Assembly (NCBI GenBank): GCA_963669155.1
Contig: OZ022584.1
Span: 10,042,639-10,106,638 of the forward strand
DNA from: Arbacia lixula
Lineage: Eukaryota; Echinodermata; Echinoidea; Arbacioida; Arbaciidae
Reading direction: 5' to 3'
Length of the DNA stretch: 64,000 nucleotides
In this document: positions 11,578 to 23,500 of the stretch, one piece after another
How positions within the stretch are numbered: the stretch's first letter is position 1
Layout: each line of letters starts with the position of its first letter
The notes under the pieces: generated by a model
The model's input: only the letters and a program-made list of their open reading frames with translations
Database searches by the model: none
What the model was told of the DNA's origin: nothing
Position numbers and translations under genes: made by a program

Positions 11578-12096
11578 CTAATCTATGTAAAATTATCCAC
11601 TAAAAACGAATTTCACATTCGTTTGCCGCAATAAAGTCTCATTTTGACGAAAATTTGAAAAAACAAACGCACGCCTCCAGTGACGTATGAAAAGTCAAAA
11701 TGCCATAAATGCCAACGGCGTAAATAAACTGTTTTATTCACGCAATTCAAACAATACGTTTCCAATGGGTAATGTCCAAGGTTTGTCTGAGTAGCAACAA
11801 CTAATATATTCAAAGTGCATTCCATCCATTGAATCTGAATGACAAGATACAGGTGAATGCAATAACGCATTACTACGCAGTTAGGGGGGAAGTTGTGAAT
11901 ACATTACGAAAATGGTATATTGTTGAGTTTCGTACAATCTATGGAATTTTGACTTCTCATACGTCACTGGAGGCGTGCGTTTTTTCAAATTTTCGTCAAA
12001 ATGAGAGTTTATTACGGGAAACAAATGTGAAATTCGTTTTTAGTGGATAATTTCACATAGATTAGTGGGAACTTATTTTTCTAATTTAGTAACCCT
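11578..12096. mobile_element. TTAA-flanked TIR element, family A, copy 2 (left-truncated)
   Basis: Homologous to 3455-3999 with the central part in the opposite orientation. Outer blocks such as CTCATTTTGACGAAAATTTG and CGCCTCCAGTGACGT are conserved on both arms. The right end is intact (CTAATTTAGTAACCCT, then TTAA at 12097-12100). The left arm starts about 40 bp into the repeat and lacks its terminus. It ends about 30 bp before the tRNA-Lys gene at 12133. Confidence 0.85.
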
Positions 12097-12124
12097 TTAA
12101 ATTGATATTAAGGTGACAAAAGTG

Positions 12125-12129
12125 AAAAA
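12125..12129 (-). terminator. Pol III T-run terminator of the second tRNA-Lys gene
   Basis: AAAAA on the plus strand reads TTTTT on the minus strand, 3 bp downstream of the tRNA 3' end. Confidence 0.75.
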
Positions 12130-12132
12130 GTT

Positions 12133-12205
12133 CGCCCAATGTGGGGCTCGAACCCACGACCCTGGGATTAAGAGTCCCATGCTCTACCGACTGAGCTAAC
12201 CGGGC
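12133..12205 (-). tRNA. tRNA-Lys (anticodon CUU), copy 2
   Basis: Identical over all 73 nt to the gene at 11330-11402, with the same orientation about 800 bp away. The 5' flank (plus side, to about 12305) shares a CTCTCATGAAG...TAAATRTTGCAYCCA block with the first gene's flank (11478-11502). This indicates a local duplication of gene plus flank rather than retroposition. It has a strong oligo-T terminator. Confidence 0.97.
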
Positions 12206-13375
12206 TGATATGAGTACATTGTACATAGTGCACAAAAAATCTTATCGTATTTCAAGATGTCTTCTCGATGTACTCTCATGAAGGGTAAATATTGCACCCA
12301 GAGGAACACACTAGAGAACGGGCAATGTGATATAAATGTATATTTCCATGTAATGTCCTGAATATTAAGAGATTGTTTTCCTAATTACATGAAAAGATAC
12401 ATCCGATATGAAAAAAGGACAAGAAATATGCGAGCTGTTATTTTGTTCATACCTGCCCGTTAATGTTTATAAAAGTCGCTGAATTTGTATGAGTTAGTAC
12501 GTGCATTTATTTTTCCTTCTACGAGCCTAACACATTTCCTTATACTCGTACTGTAGTAATAATTCTGAAACAAGTACTAATGTTTGTTTGTATGATACGG
12601 GGTATGGCTTCACGTTAAGGCGGAAAATTATACGTCGTTTCATTTGAGTTAAAAGGCCGTCATTGTGATCCGCCCCTTCCACTAAATTACGTGAAACAAT
12701 GCTACGAGAAGAGACAAAGAATGGTATATATGATTACCCATCAATACAAATGTTGAAGATCTCCCCTTTTCCAACATGCCATTGTGAAAATGTCATTAAA
12801 CAGAAAGCACTTAACGCCAAAGAGTTTTTGTCCCTAAGTCATCGTTTTAATTAACTAAGGGGGCGGAGGTATTAGATAATTGCCTGCGAACGAGTCAGAG
12901 ACTTTGGTTAAATACTGAATCTTTCGCGCTGATGTGCCGTCGCAATGATTCTAATTTCATTATCAGTGTGGTATTACGTAATTAATAAAGTGAGAACTAG
13001 CTGTCAATGGGCTTTGTCTGATGGTGTTCGAGTCATCGGAGGTCGAGGAGGTAATCATAACGGCATGAGTGAGCTATATCTGTCAGGGATTGTTCCGGTG
13101 GATTGGCTGACTGGCTTCACCGATTGGTGCTTGATTATGTCCTCACAACATAATGGAATGTATGCAAGCCAAACAAGCCGGGGAGGGGGGGGGGGGTCTG
13201 AGTCGTATTGGTCTGAGTCGTATTGATCTGTCGGCATTCTTAACAATATTAACTTGAATGATGACGACGCACGATTTAGATTCAAAGTGTAATAATTTTT
13301 TCCCGTCAAAGAGTGACATTTTACTCATCATTACTAAAGTTCGACATAAGGGGATTTGGGATATCTATTTATTTG
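12206..13375. other. Intergenic, no feature recognised
   Basis: Apart from the tRNA flank similarity at its left end and a poly-G run at 13185-13196, I see nothing. The 93-codon frame at 12945-13226 ends in the poly-G region and has no coding signature. Confidence 0.45.
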
Positions 13376-13782
13376 AAGGGCTTGTTTGCAAAAGGGGTTA
13401 GATCCACTTTAGACCGTTCTAAGAAAATCTACTTTTTTATTCTTCCATATCGCAACATTCTTATGCGAAACTAAATTGTCATGATATACTACCCTACCAT
13501 AAAACTGGGTATAAAAGAAATATACATGTCTTCATATCTTTAAAATATCTTTTACCAAAAATTACCTTTGTTGATCTAGCCCCTTTTTGCAAACAAACTG
13601 AAATGGATCCAGCCCCTTTTGAAAAAGAAGTAATTTTTTTAGCCATTTTTGTTCACTTTTTAATGAGAATTTCAACTTTTCTTTTGTATCATCTTATAGA
13701 GCTATTTTAAATCTATGCATTGAGACAAAAAAAATCAAATTTTATGAAAAATGGATCTAACCCCTTTTGCAAATGAGCTCTT
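13376..13782. mobile_element. TIR element with GCAAAAGGGGTTAGATCCA ends
   Basis: The left end reads TTTGCAAAAGGGGTTAGATC (13385-13404) and the right end is its inverted copy GATCTAACCCCTTTTGCAAA (13754-13773). The terminal similarity covers about 35 bp. Two further degenerate copies of the terminal motif lie inside (about 13575-13620). There is no coding capacity. Superfamily unknown. Confidence 0.7.
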
Positions 13783-14240
13783 AATTTTTCCAGTTTTATT
13801 TAAGCAGGGTGGCCTCTTGTGTTATAAAACTGCTGTCACTGAGGGCGCCTTTTCAATGATAATGTACATGATAATAAATCCCGTAACTAATCAGACATTT
13901 AAATATTAAAGAACCGTTTGAGCGAGTTGGGGGGGGGGGGGGAGTTCCTCCCTAGCTCTCAAAAAGTTGTTGGCCAAACTCCAACACAGAACAAAGCACT
14001 CCGGAAACTACATGTATCACATCGCTAGAATTAAAACATTCCTGACCCTGGGTGACGACATGGCTAACTTTAGCGAGATATAAACCCAGCTTGAAATTAT
14101 ATCGATCATGACAAGTGGCATGGAATTTAACACGGGTTAGCAGACATCACAACTTCATCGGCATATCGATATTGACTCCTTGTCAACCGATCACTGCTTG
14201 ACTTTATTTCAAGGCTCACAATGTGTGTGTATTAGGACCA

Positions 14241-14377
14241 CGCAGACGACACGATTATGCAGTCGTATGGGCCTACACCTGGAAATATGACGTCACCTTT
14301 TTGCACAAATCCAATAACCGGGTCCTGCGATTCAACCAGTCGCAGAGTCGTATGGCTGATCGGATCGTGTCGGCTGT
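14241..14377 (+). mobile_element. CCGCAGACGACACGAT element, copy 2
   Basis: A short element of about 137 bp whose ends (CGCAGACGACACGAT and GATCGTGTCGGCTG) are inverted repeats. Internal blocks GCAGTC, GACGTCAC, CCAGTCGCAGAGTCGTA are shared with 14751-14904 and in part with 9455-9562. Confidence 0.7.
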
Positions 14378-14750
14378 GATGACCTTTATGGGTGCAACAA
14401 CACCATGTTAACATACTAGTAGTTGTAAGGAAATCTCGTTTCCGTAATACTGAGATTATATCTCTGCATTGCTACTCACTGTTTGTCATGAGGGCGTCCT
14501 TTAATCAATATAGCTGTTATCGTTCCTTCTCACGGTAGGGGCATCAGGTGTGTCTGATTGCAATTGACTAGTATACCACAAGTCCACCTGTCGCACGACA
14601 TGCTGCGACTAGTTGTGAGGCTCCAAGTCGTGTCTTTCAAACTAACACTACACATTTATTCACACTACAGTTGATGCACGATGGACGTTCGGTCGCTTGC
14701 ATTACGCCACTCGTCATCTCTTCGGCCAAGCCCAGGTTACCCTTAAGGCT

Positions 14751-14904
14751 CCCGCAGACGACACGATTTAGTGACGATTCTGCAGTCATAAAAGCCCACG
14801 ACTAGAAATATTACGTCACATTCTTGTACAAATATAATGACCAGGTCCTGTGATTCAGCCAGTCGCAGAGTCGTACGACTGGTCAGATCGTGTCGTCTGT
14901 GGGG
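14751..14904 (+). mobile_element. CCGCAGACGACACGAT element, copy 3
   Basis: Left end CCCGCAGACGACACGATT and right end GATCGTGTCGTCTGTGGG form the TIR. It is about 65-70% similar by eye to 14241-14377. A stray TCGTCTGCGG end at about 15069-15078 suggests yet another degraded copy to its right. Confidence 0.7.
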
Positions 14905-17189
14905 AGCCATATCCTTGATCACACCACGAGACGCAAGGGATGACGAACGTCTACGACATTGTAATCGTAGATGGTGGCGAGGGCATCGTTAAAACGATCG
15001 TGCGTGCACTCGCGTAATCGCTACTCATCGCGGTCTGGCTATGACAACTTTCGTCGCACGACGCATTCGTCTGCGGACCATCACATCTTTAGGTGAGACA
15101 GAATCCTTAGGATCGCTGTTACACACCCGCGTTAAACATGGAAAATAATCAACAAGGGAGCTATGAGTATATCATCACTGGTAAATGAGGAAAGATGATG
15201 AAGATAAAGATTTGTTTTATTTAACCTTTGTGTGCCAAATAAACTGTCGCTCCGTGGGAGTTCTGTATAGTACTTGTGAAAAAGTCATATCTGGCACACA
15301 GAGAGTTAAAGCTCAGCAAAACTTCTTTACAATTCTATCAAGCAATTTTTATATACACTATGCTATCGAAGAACATGACTTGTGCACTCATATTCGATTT
15401 TTTTCTAAAAAATGTTCAGTAAATCTGGGCTCATTCCTCTCCATCCGTCTTTACAATGATTTATTTTACCATGAACAGAACTCAATAATTACTCCCCCTC
15501 TATAAATGAAAAAAAGCAACCCTTTAAACCTACCATTCTACGTCGTTATTTTGTAAATACATTTGCGTTTCGGGGACCCCGCTGTGGTTTGGAACATACC
15601 TAATAAACTTTGCAATTCCGTGCGCCATTCCGTTCCGTAAATACACGCACTCATTATTCGCTTTCATTACGTCTGCGGTTTTCATTATCCGGCAGGGTTA
15701 GCCTTGAATTAAGCCAACGGGTTTTGGTTTCCCTCATCCACCACGCGACTGTACACATCAAATGTCAATGCGTACGCCCCCCCTTACACACACACCCCGC
15801 CCCCCCCCTCTCCTACCCTCTCATCCCTCACCCCTCCCTCATCTTCCCTCCACCATGATGAGGACGCCAGAGAGAGAAAAAAAAGGAAAGAAGAATGTAC
15901 TCCTATCTCCTGTCCTGCGCTGATGAAACAATATTTCTTATTTCATTCCTTTTTTACTAGGAACGGGGGGGGGGGGGGGGCAGGGAACACACTTACTATG
16001 AAAACATTGATATCATGAGTGTTATTTCCTCATGACAAAGTCGGAGAATTGTACAACTTAGTAACATCGGTGCTCATGTAATGCTCGTTTGTTTCTTTGA
16101 ATTGTTATTTATCAATATGGTGAATGGGTGTTAGCTGCTTCATCGCCCCCCCCCCCCCCCCCGCGTGATGAGTCAAGTCCTCGCATACTCACACATAATT
16201 ATAATTATACACAACCTATCTTGTACAAATTCATACATACATAATCATGCACACATAGACACAACACGTACACATATACTAACTCACACGTAAACGTCCC
16301 CCAATGAAGGGTTTTGACTTGCCACCCCCCCCCCCTCCCCCCCCCCCCCACACACACATCGTTCTGTTTGTTCTCACCTGTCCACGGCCGACCTGTTATG
16401 TATGCAAGAAAGATGAAAGGGAATTAGGGTGACCCCCCTCTCTTAATTCCCCCTGTACCGGAACATTGCTTGGGCTACGACTGACGGTGTGTGTCATATG
16501 GCGAGTGGTCTAGATTCCATTATTGTCCGGGGAAAGGGGGTAGCCCAGTTCCAGCCTACCCCAGACCATCTTGTCTGTCCGTCTGTGTATCTTCCCACAC
16601 AGCCACGGTCGACCTGCTTCATATCTCAGGAGGGCGCAAAGGAGACACCAAGGTGGTAAAAGAACCCCTCTACACCAGATCCATCGGGACTGCCCTAGTC
16701 TGGGTTTTGGCTGGAGAGTGCGTGGACTCGTATCGTGCACGGACACGCGGAATAGACACGGCTATCACAACTAAGTCTGGGCACTTAGATTTAGATTAGG
16801 CCTACAATCCTCGCTCCAAAAGCAGGCGAAAAGGGGCTAGCCTATACGTTTCCAGTCGCAGTTAGCAATTCACTAGAAAGTGGCAGACCCCAGTGCCTAT
16901 TGACTATAGACTAGGACTGCCGGGCTGCTGTCACGATTGATGTTATGAGTTGATGAGTCGTCTAGGTTTCGTGAAACTCGGCCCCCTTCTCGCATTCTTA
17001 CGAGGCCAGTGCGTGATGATTGGCCCCGAATTGCGCTATCGATATCATCGATCCAATTATCCAAGCTGTCGTGTGCTCTCACGGAACGTTTGTCCATGTT
17101 GTCGACTTTCGGCATTAACTGTTATTCATGACCGGCGTGTTCGACGTGTGACAGGAAGGGGGAGAATTGGGAGATCGTCGGGCTGTGCT

Positions 17190-17223
<34 letters not shown>

Positions 17224-19390
17224 GTGTATGTGTGTTAGTATTTCTGTAGGTGTGTGTATGTGTGTGTGAGTATGTGTGTAGATATGTGTGTGTGCGTGTA
17301 CATATAAGCGCGTATGTGTGCGGCGATGGTGGTGGCGGGGGGGGGGGGGGTGGTTGGAGACAATGTGAGAAAACAAGGGGACCAACTGGGGGCACCATCA
17401 AAAGGTGAGTAGGGGTGGGGTCAAGTGCGGTTATTCAGAAGAGGTGCGAGTAACCGATGAGTTGATGATTGACAGAAAGGGGACGACTGAAACCCACGTG
17501 CCTTGCTTTCATGGTACGTATGGGTGGGCGTGGTGACGGAAAATAATCACCATGACGACTCAACAAAAATGTATCATCACTTCTGCTAAATCGGGCTGCG
17601 GGGGATACAAAAAAAAAAGCGAGGGGGCTTGAAATTGGTGCTTTATCTGTTAATAGGCCTAATATTTCGGAAAGAAGTATCATTTCTTGCACACTGTCCC
17701 CATATGTTGTGAGCGGTGTTGGCTTATATATAAATCCCAGCCTGTCGGCTTCAACACGCGTACACCGACCTCTTTCGAGGTGAAAGAACGGCTAGGTCTT
17801 GTCTACTCTTGTTTGAATTATAAACAGACTCGTCCCAAATGCGTTGCATACCGCTTGTCCGTAGGAATGCACATGTTTTGAGAAGCTGGGGAGGTTAAAG
17901 TAGCTGTTGCGAGAATATTAGTTATGTGTTTTCATTTCAAACAAGAAACCCATTTGGCATGTTTGCATGGAGTGAATGGAGAAGTGGATATAGTCTTACA
18001 TGTTTATTGATGTTAATTTCGGAGGTAGCTTGGTAGTAGAGGGGATACCAAGGAGATTAGCTAGGGTGAAATGCAAAGAGGGATCCCGAACATAACTAGC
18101 TTCGTAAGTCTTACCTAAAATGAGAATACAGTATCCATGAACGGTTTATTTGTATCAAGTACAAATGGTATGGTAAACAGAACGAATCTGACTGATCAAT
18201 AACATGATCGATGTAGACCTATACGAACAGTCTTTTAAAAGTGTTCCACTAGCAAGTATTCTTTGTCTCATTGAGTTGTCATCTCCGCGAGATACCCGGG
18301 AGTGTACTTCTGTGTCGCGTCATATCACGTGCCATTATCCTTATGCATCAATATACCTTATACATCGTTTCACTTGTGGAGACGAACTGCAACCCTCATG
18401 GGTAAATGATTGAGGCTTTCAAACGTAATAACTAAATAACTAGCAATTGCATTGGTTTTGTTTTTACTTTAGAAGACCAACGTGTACAAGAGCAGGAGTT
18501 GATATCCTGTCATCTTGTTATCAAAACTCTTTCATCTGTTCGTATATATTTTATGCTGAAAGTTCCACTGCGAGTGTGTTTCATTCATAAATGGGCAATT
18601 TTTCAGTGTGTAGAAATAACCTTCCGGCATGATTTGCCACTCTGATGGTGAAGAATAGCAGCAGCAGGAAATGTTGAACATGTTTCCGGCGCCCCTGGGT
18701 CTGCGTCCACCCCTCCCTGGTCGGAGCGGTTAGTGACGCCGTAGCCCCAGCCGTGTGCATACATGGCATACCAGCCTGGTTCACATCACCTCAACCCCAC
18801 GGCGTGCAGTGGGACGCTAGCACGGAGGAATGTGCGTCCGCTAGTTTCCCCGCCAGATTGAATGTCACCGGGCCGATCGTCTGCTCTGCGTATGTGTGTA
18901 TAGCGCAGCACGGGCGACGCGTACAAAGCGAGTGACCTTCTCCGTCCGTACACTGTGTCGCTCGTTCCAGAAGAATCGCGCACTTGAACGTGTGCGTTAA
19001 CTTAGTGGGCGGCGATCCAGATAGGCGCCCATGGAGTTTCTATTTGACTTGTCTCGGTGCTTGTTGTAAGGCTGCAGCAGGATTGATTCTTTTTGACGAA
19101 CAACACTTCATCGGCAATCTGTCGATTGCTGATGAGTCTAAACATTCCCGTCTGGAGTTTTCGTGAGGAACCGTTCGTCGGCGACGCCGGCGGGCTCCGC
19201 TATCAGATAAAGTTTGCCCAAGGAATAGTGCAGCCATGATTAATCGCGAAGAACCGCGCGATAGCTGACGAATGCTGATACTCTGTGTGTGTGGGGAGTG
19301 TGAAGTGAAGAAGAATCTGACCAAAATAGGCGAGGCTAGTCGCCTGCACGTCGTCGGAACACCTGTGCGAAACGAGGAGTCAGTGGGTTA
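14905..19390. other. Long intergenic stretch with poly-G/C tracts and microsatellites
   Basis: Contains homopolymer runs at 15965-15980 (G16), 16146-16162 (C17), 16325-16349 (C runs) and 17337-17350 (G14), and a (GT)n array at about 17191-17300. Several open frames of 60-106 codons exist, but none shows a known domain. The part from about 18680 to 19390 is more CpG-rich and could include upstream promoter sequence of the heat shock gene. Confidence 0.45.
17191..17300. repeat. (GT)n microsatellite
   Basis: About 15 perfect GT units at the left, then interrupted GT/ATGT repeats to about 17300. Confidence 0.9.
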
Positions 19391-19488
19391 AGGTTGGAGA
19401 TAAAATATTCGGCCTGGGGCAAGAATTCTCGACAAACTACTGTAGAATTTACATTCGGCTGGTGACTAATCCTTGGAAGTTATAACCG

Positions 19489-19499
19489 AAGAATATTCA
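19489..19499 (+). promoter_or_regulatory. Heat-shock-element-like site
   Basis: The sequence AAGAATATTCA contains the core nGAAnnTTCn, i.e. two inverted units of the heat shock factor site. A further GAA unit is directly adjacent at 19488-19490. It lies about 185 bp upstream of the start codon. Two inverted units are short of a strong three-unit site, and the transcription start is not known, so the role is inferred. Confidence 0.4.
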
Positions 19500-19681
19500 T
19501 TTGGTGGTCGATCGAGGCGTTCAGCAGTTTCACATCTAACGTAGACGACTGGGTGCGTGTATTTCTTTTGAGCAGTCCAGCTGTGCTCGAAAGTGATCCA
19601 AACAGAGGAACCACCGTCGAGAAACGAGGATATCAAGTACTAATCCAAACGAGTCTATTGGTCAGTGCATCAACGGGCAGG

Positions 19682-20593
19682 ATGAATATCGAGATCCGGA
19701 TCCCGTTCTCCCATCCGAGGGTGGAGTACAGCATCAACTCTGGTCAGAGCGGGGCCTCCACGCCTACTGTGCTGACCAGTGGTCCTCCGCAGTTCGGCCA
19801 GCCCACCGTGGAGGTACACAAGGTCCAGGGTGGTGGCGGGCAGGGCGGAATGATGCCCACTATTACGGTACTGGGACCCAACGCTGAGCCAACAGTTATC
19901 AAACCCAACCAGCAGTCATCGCCGCAGTACCTGCAGCAGCAGTCGCAGCCGGAGACCAGCACTTACGTGACGACCAGCCAGACAGGCGGCCCCGGTGGGC
20001 AGTCTACTGTGAAGACTACTACAACCACCAGGAAAACCACCGAACGACGAGTCTACGAAGAACCCACGTCGCCTGGTTCTACCTACTTCTCCTCCGCGCC
20101 ACCCTCACCAACCCCGACACTCTATCAAGGATATTACGTCACACCGGTGTCCCTCACCAGCCAGTCCTCCGGCCCACCAAAGGGTCTGGGGGAACGGCAA
20201 ATGAGCAAGATTGAGTACGACAGCCAGCATTTCCAGGTGACCCTTGACGTCAGTTCTTACCGACCGGAAGACATTGAGGTGAAGATCAAGGACAACAAAC
20301 TGACCGTGAGAGCCGAACATAAGGAAGGTACACCGGAGGGCGGGTACGTGCAGCGGGAGTACTACCGCCAGTACACGCTTCCTGATGACGTCGATCTGAG
20401 GTTAGTCAAGAGCTACCTGTCCGAGAAGGGCATCCTGACCCTTGAAGCGCCGAAGCTGCAGCTGGCTCAGGCCAACGAACGGACCATTCCCATTCAGGTT
20501 CGACCCAACGTAGAGGGCTCTAGTGGCAAGGGTACTCCAACTGGGCCGATCGTGGAGGAGTTCACCAGCGACGCGGAGTCCTTGAGGAAATAG
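19682..20593 (+). CDS. Small heat shock protein (alpha-crystallin domain)
   Basis: A 303-residue cytosolic ATP-independent chaperone expected to bind unfolding proteins and form oligomers. The start is the first ATG in the frame (MNIEIRIPF...); the frame is open upstream to a TGA at 19463 but has no earlier ATG. The N-terminal 170 residues are long for the family and rich in Gln, Ser, Thr, Pro and Gly, with a QQQ-rich patch around 77-90 and a run of Thr near 112-116. The alpha-crystallin domain spans about 175-258: HFQVTLDVSSYRPEDIEVK, then DNKLTVRAEH, the REYYRQYTLP strand region, and the conserved GILTLEAP (250-257). A C-terminal I-P-I (269-271) matches the I-x-I/V motif that docks on a neighbouring subunit. 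It has one exon, as is common for heat shock genes, and is much richer in GC than its flanks. Vertebrate HSPB proteins are shorter, so one-to-one orthology is not claimed. Confidence 0.95.
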   Translation: MNIEIRIPFSHPRVEYSINSGQSGASTPTVLTSGPPQFGQPTVEVHKVQGGGGQGGMMPTITVLGPNAEPTVIKPNQQSSPQYLQQQSQPETSTYVTTSQTGGPGGQSTVKTTTTTRKTTERRVYEEPTSPGSTYFSSAPPSPTPTLYQGYYVTPVSLTSQSSGPPKGLGERQMSKIEYDSQHFQVTLDVSSYRPEDIEVKIKDNKLTVRAEHKEGTPEGGYVQREYYRQYTLPDDVDLRLVKSYLSEKGILTLEAPKLQLAQANERTIPIQVRPNVEGSSGKGTPTGPIVEEFTSDAESLRK

Positions 20594-23500
20594 TCAGGTC
20601 AATGGTCAAAGGACGTCTTGACGAATCCCACATCAACAACAACCTGCAGCTTTGATTGTTCAAAGAAATTTTTATTATTTTTGCGTGTGTGAAATCATAC
20701 TGAATTATCACAATTTTCTCTATTGTCTGATCATATATTTGATATATCAAAAGAGTGTTCTGGCATCATGATTTGACTAATGATTACCCATATACAAACC
20801 TGAATTATTATTTAATGTAGATAATTTTTGTTTTGAGATAGTGTATAGGCTGATATGACTCGTACATTATGATGGAAGGCAGCTACCGATGTGTTTCACT
20901 ATGTTGTGCAGACGTTCCCGTAGAAACCCTGATACCACGCCGCCACTCTCCATATGTCATTACTTCGCGGTAAACGAATTATTGGGTTGTGATGTGATGA
21001 CGTACACGAAGAGACCCGGGGAGCCCGAGTCGGGCTAAGTACGAGTCCTTAACCCTTACATGACCGGGTCTTGAAAACCCCATTGAACCTCTGCACGTCT
21101 TCATGCCAATGGTACTGGGAGAGTTAACTTACTTAGCCTTGTCCTTTCTCGGGCCGCGGACAAAGCCCCGCACATGCTGTGATAGGGTTCTCATCGTGAA
21201 CCAGCGGCCGGTCCATTATCCTTGGTTACCGATCTGTGTTCTTATTTAGCAGGTGAACAGCAGGGGGCGCGACGAGCAGAAAGCAATGTCCACGTGAAGC
21301 ACGTAGACAGTGGTATAAAGTGCTGGGTATTGAGGACGTCTCCGTCGCAATAACGTTGCCTTGTAAGAAGTGTGAGTTAATTGCCATTTTGTTGCGGTTT
21401 AATAGTGGCAAAGCCTTATAAAAACAAAGGTATACATATTTGCCATTGGTACCTGAATGATTGTATACGATTGGATACAAGCAGTGTTTATCAATGTCAC
21501 AAGTATTGATACAAACAAATGTTTTTGAATATAAAAGTGGGAAAAATTATAAACGCCATGTCGATTTACAAACATAAATACATATAATTCTGGCCCTTAC
21601 AATATCGTGAGAGTAATCTGGATGGATTAGTAGTTCATATGATTACATACGGCATAGCTTTTGAATACGGCGCGATTGTCATTCCCGCCACATAGTAGCT
21701 TTCATTAAAATGACTTGTGTCACAAGTCATTTTGTATTTATGAGAAAACAGATTTACGCTGTTCCTGCTTACACCTGTTACGTAATATGGGGTGCGGGTA
21801 CATCCCCGAAGGAATGGGGTGAGACAGTTTGTATCATTATTACGCTGCTTTCTACTCTCAAGCAACATCGGAAAGAGTAAATAACTGAGACTATAATACA
21901 CGTTTTAATCCATTTGTGATATGAAATCAATCTATCAGCTCCCCTCGGCAATAAATCGAGCTATAAAACATGATAAACGCCCTACTCAACGCATTACGAC
22001 ACTATCATTATTATGAATGGTGAAGTCTGTCAAATGCAAAAACGTGATGTCGAAAGCGTGGAGGAAATTCGGGCATCGGCTGTGACATACGTCCACAGTT
22101 GTCTCCTGAGAGAATAAGAAGAAGAAGAGGAGGAGGAAAAGGATGAATTATTTTACAAGCCGGTCACATCTGACAGGCCACGTCGAAACGGATAAGATAT
22201 GTGGCCACTGGAGAGTCCATAACGCATTACTGTCAAGCAAATGACCCTCAGGATTTGGAGTGGTCTTAAATCTTCTTTGGTCAGCGCCTTCTCGGACGAG
22301 GGCTAATAGGTCAGTGTGTGTATATCACGTATGATGACGATACCGAGGATGTTTTGATAACATGCGTGTCGTTTCGACGCAGTGAACCACGCCTCTGTAA
22401 ATAGTATATTTTTCACCTATACGTAAACCTTCATAGTCACATATAGATACGATTTGCAGATGTTTTGTTGACAGCAAAAATTACGTTTTCAGGCACATTT
22501 CGGCTTTGTAAGTCAAGAAATAATTTGAATTGAACAATCGATTTAGTTTGTTCCAAATTGTTTAAACCGCATAGTGTCTTCTTTAAAGCTAAAACACTTC
22601 TGAATAATGTTCCTATTTTTTTTTTTTTTTTTTGGGGGGGGGGGGGAGAAAGCGCATTGTCCATTGCGACTCCGTCACTTATATTCTCAGTTATCAAACA
22701 CATAATACATTGCCTATTATTTAACTTCCTATATATCAATCATCTTCATTATCATTTCATGACATTTTGATATTCGGAAGTGGTGACGGATAGACAACAC
22801 ACTAACAGCCTAAACCACAAACGCGCGTGGACCCAGATAGTGTTGATTCGTAGCGCCAAGAAAGAAGCAAGATAGATAGCTATCGAGAAGTCAGAGGGTG
22901 TCTTGTGACGGGAAGCGTGGATATCTAGCTACTCGAGATTGGTGTATTGTTCTCCGTGACGTCATTGCTCCTAGCTAGCCTAATTCCTGTTAAGGCGGTG
23001 TCCGTTTCACACCAACAGCTGAGTTCGACTTCCGGAATCGTGCCACGAGGTTCATCGAAAGACATGCGCGCACGTGTTGATTTTTAATATGGATTGTCCT
23101 TCGGTCTATCCGTCTGTCCATCCGAGATAAATGGGTGAATTAGGCCGACACAGCTGGAGAGTATGACTAGATGAGATGTAACATCGAGATCGATTGGATG
23201 ATTTGATCACATGGCATTGTTGTGTAACTAGCATGGGCGGGCAGTCAAAACGTGGTATTCATTAGGAAATTGGGTTCCATCTGTACAAAGTTATTCCCAC
23301 AAAGTTAACCCCTACGACATATAACGTGGTCTTCTTTGGTATTTGTGCAGATTAATGGTGCTTAACTTCTCCCATGGCACATGAAAACCTAACGTGTCAG
23401 AAGTTTTCCGCTCCTTGAAACCCTCACTTAAACTTTAGATTTCTGTACATTATAAGGAAATTTTACTTTGAAACTTTGTAGATATTGTTGTTAATATTTC

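Noticed and set aside
19553-19681. 43-codon upstream extension of the small heat shock protein frame
   Set aside because: It begins at a GTG and contains no ATG; animal genes start at ATG, so the start was placed at 19682.
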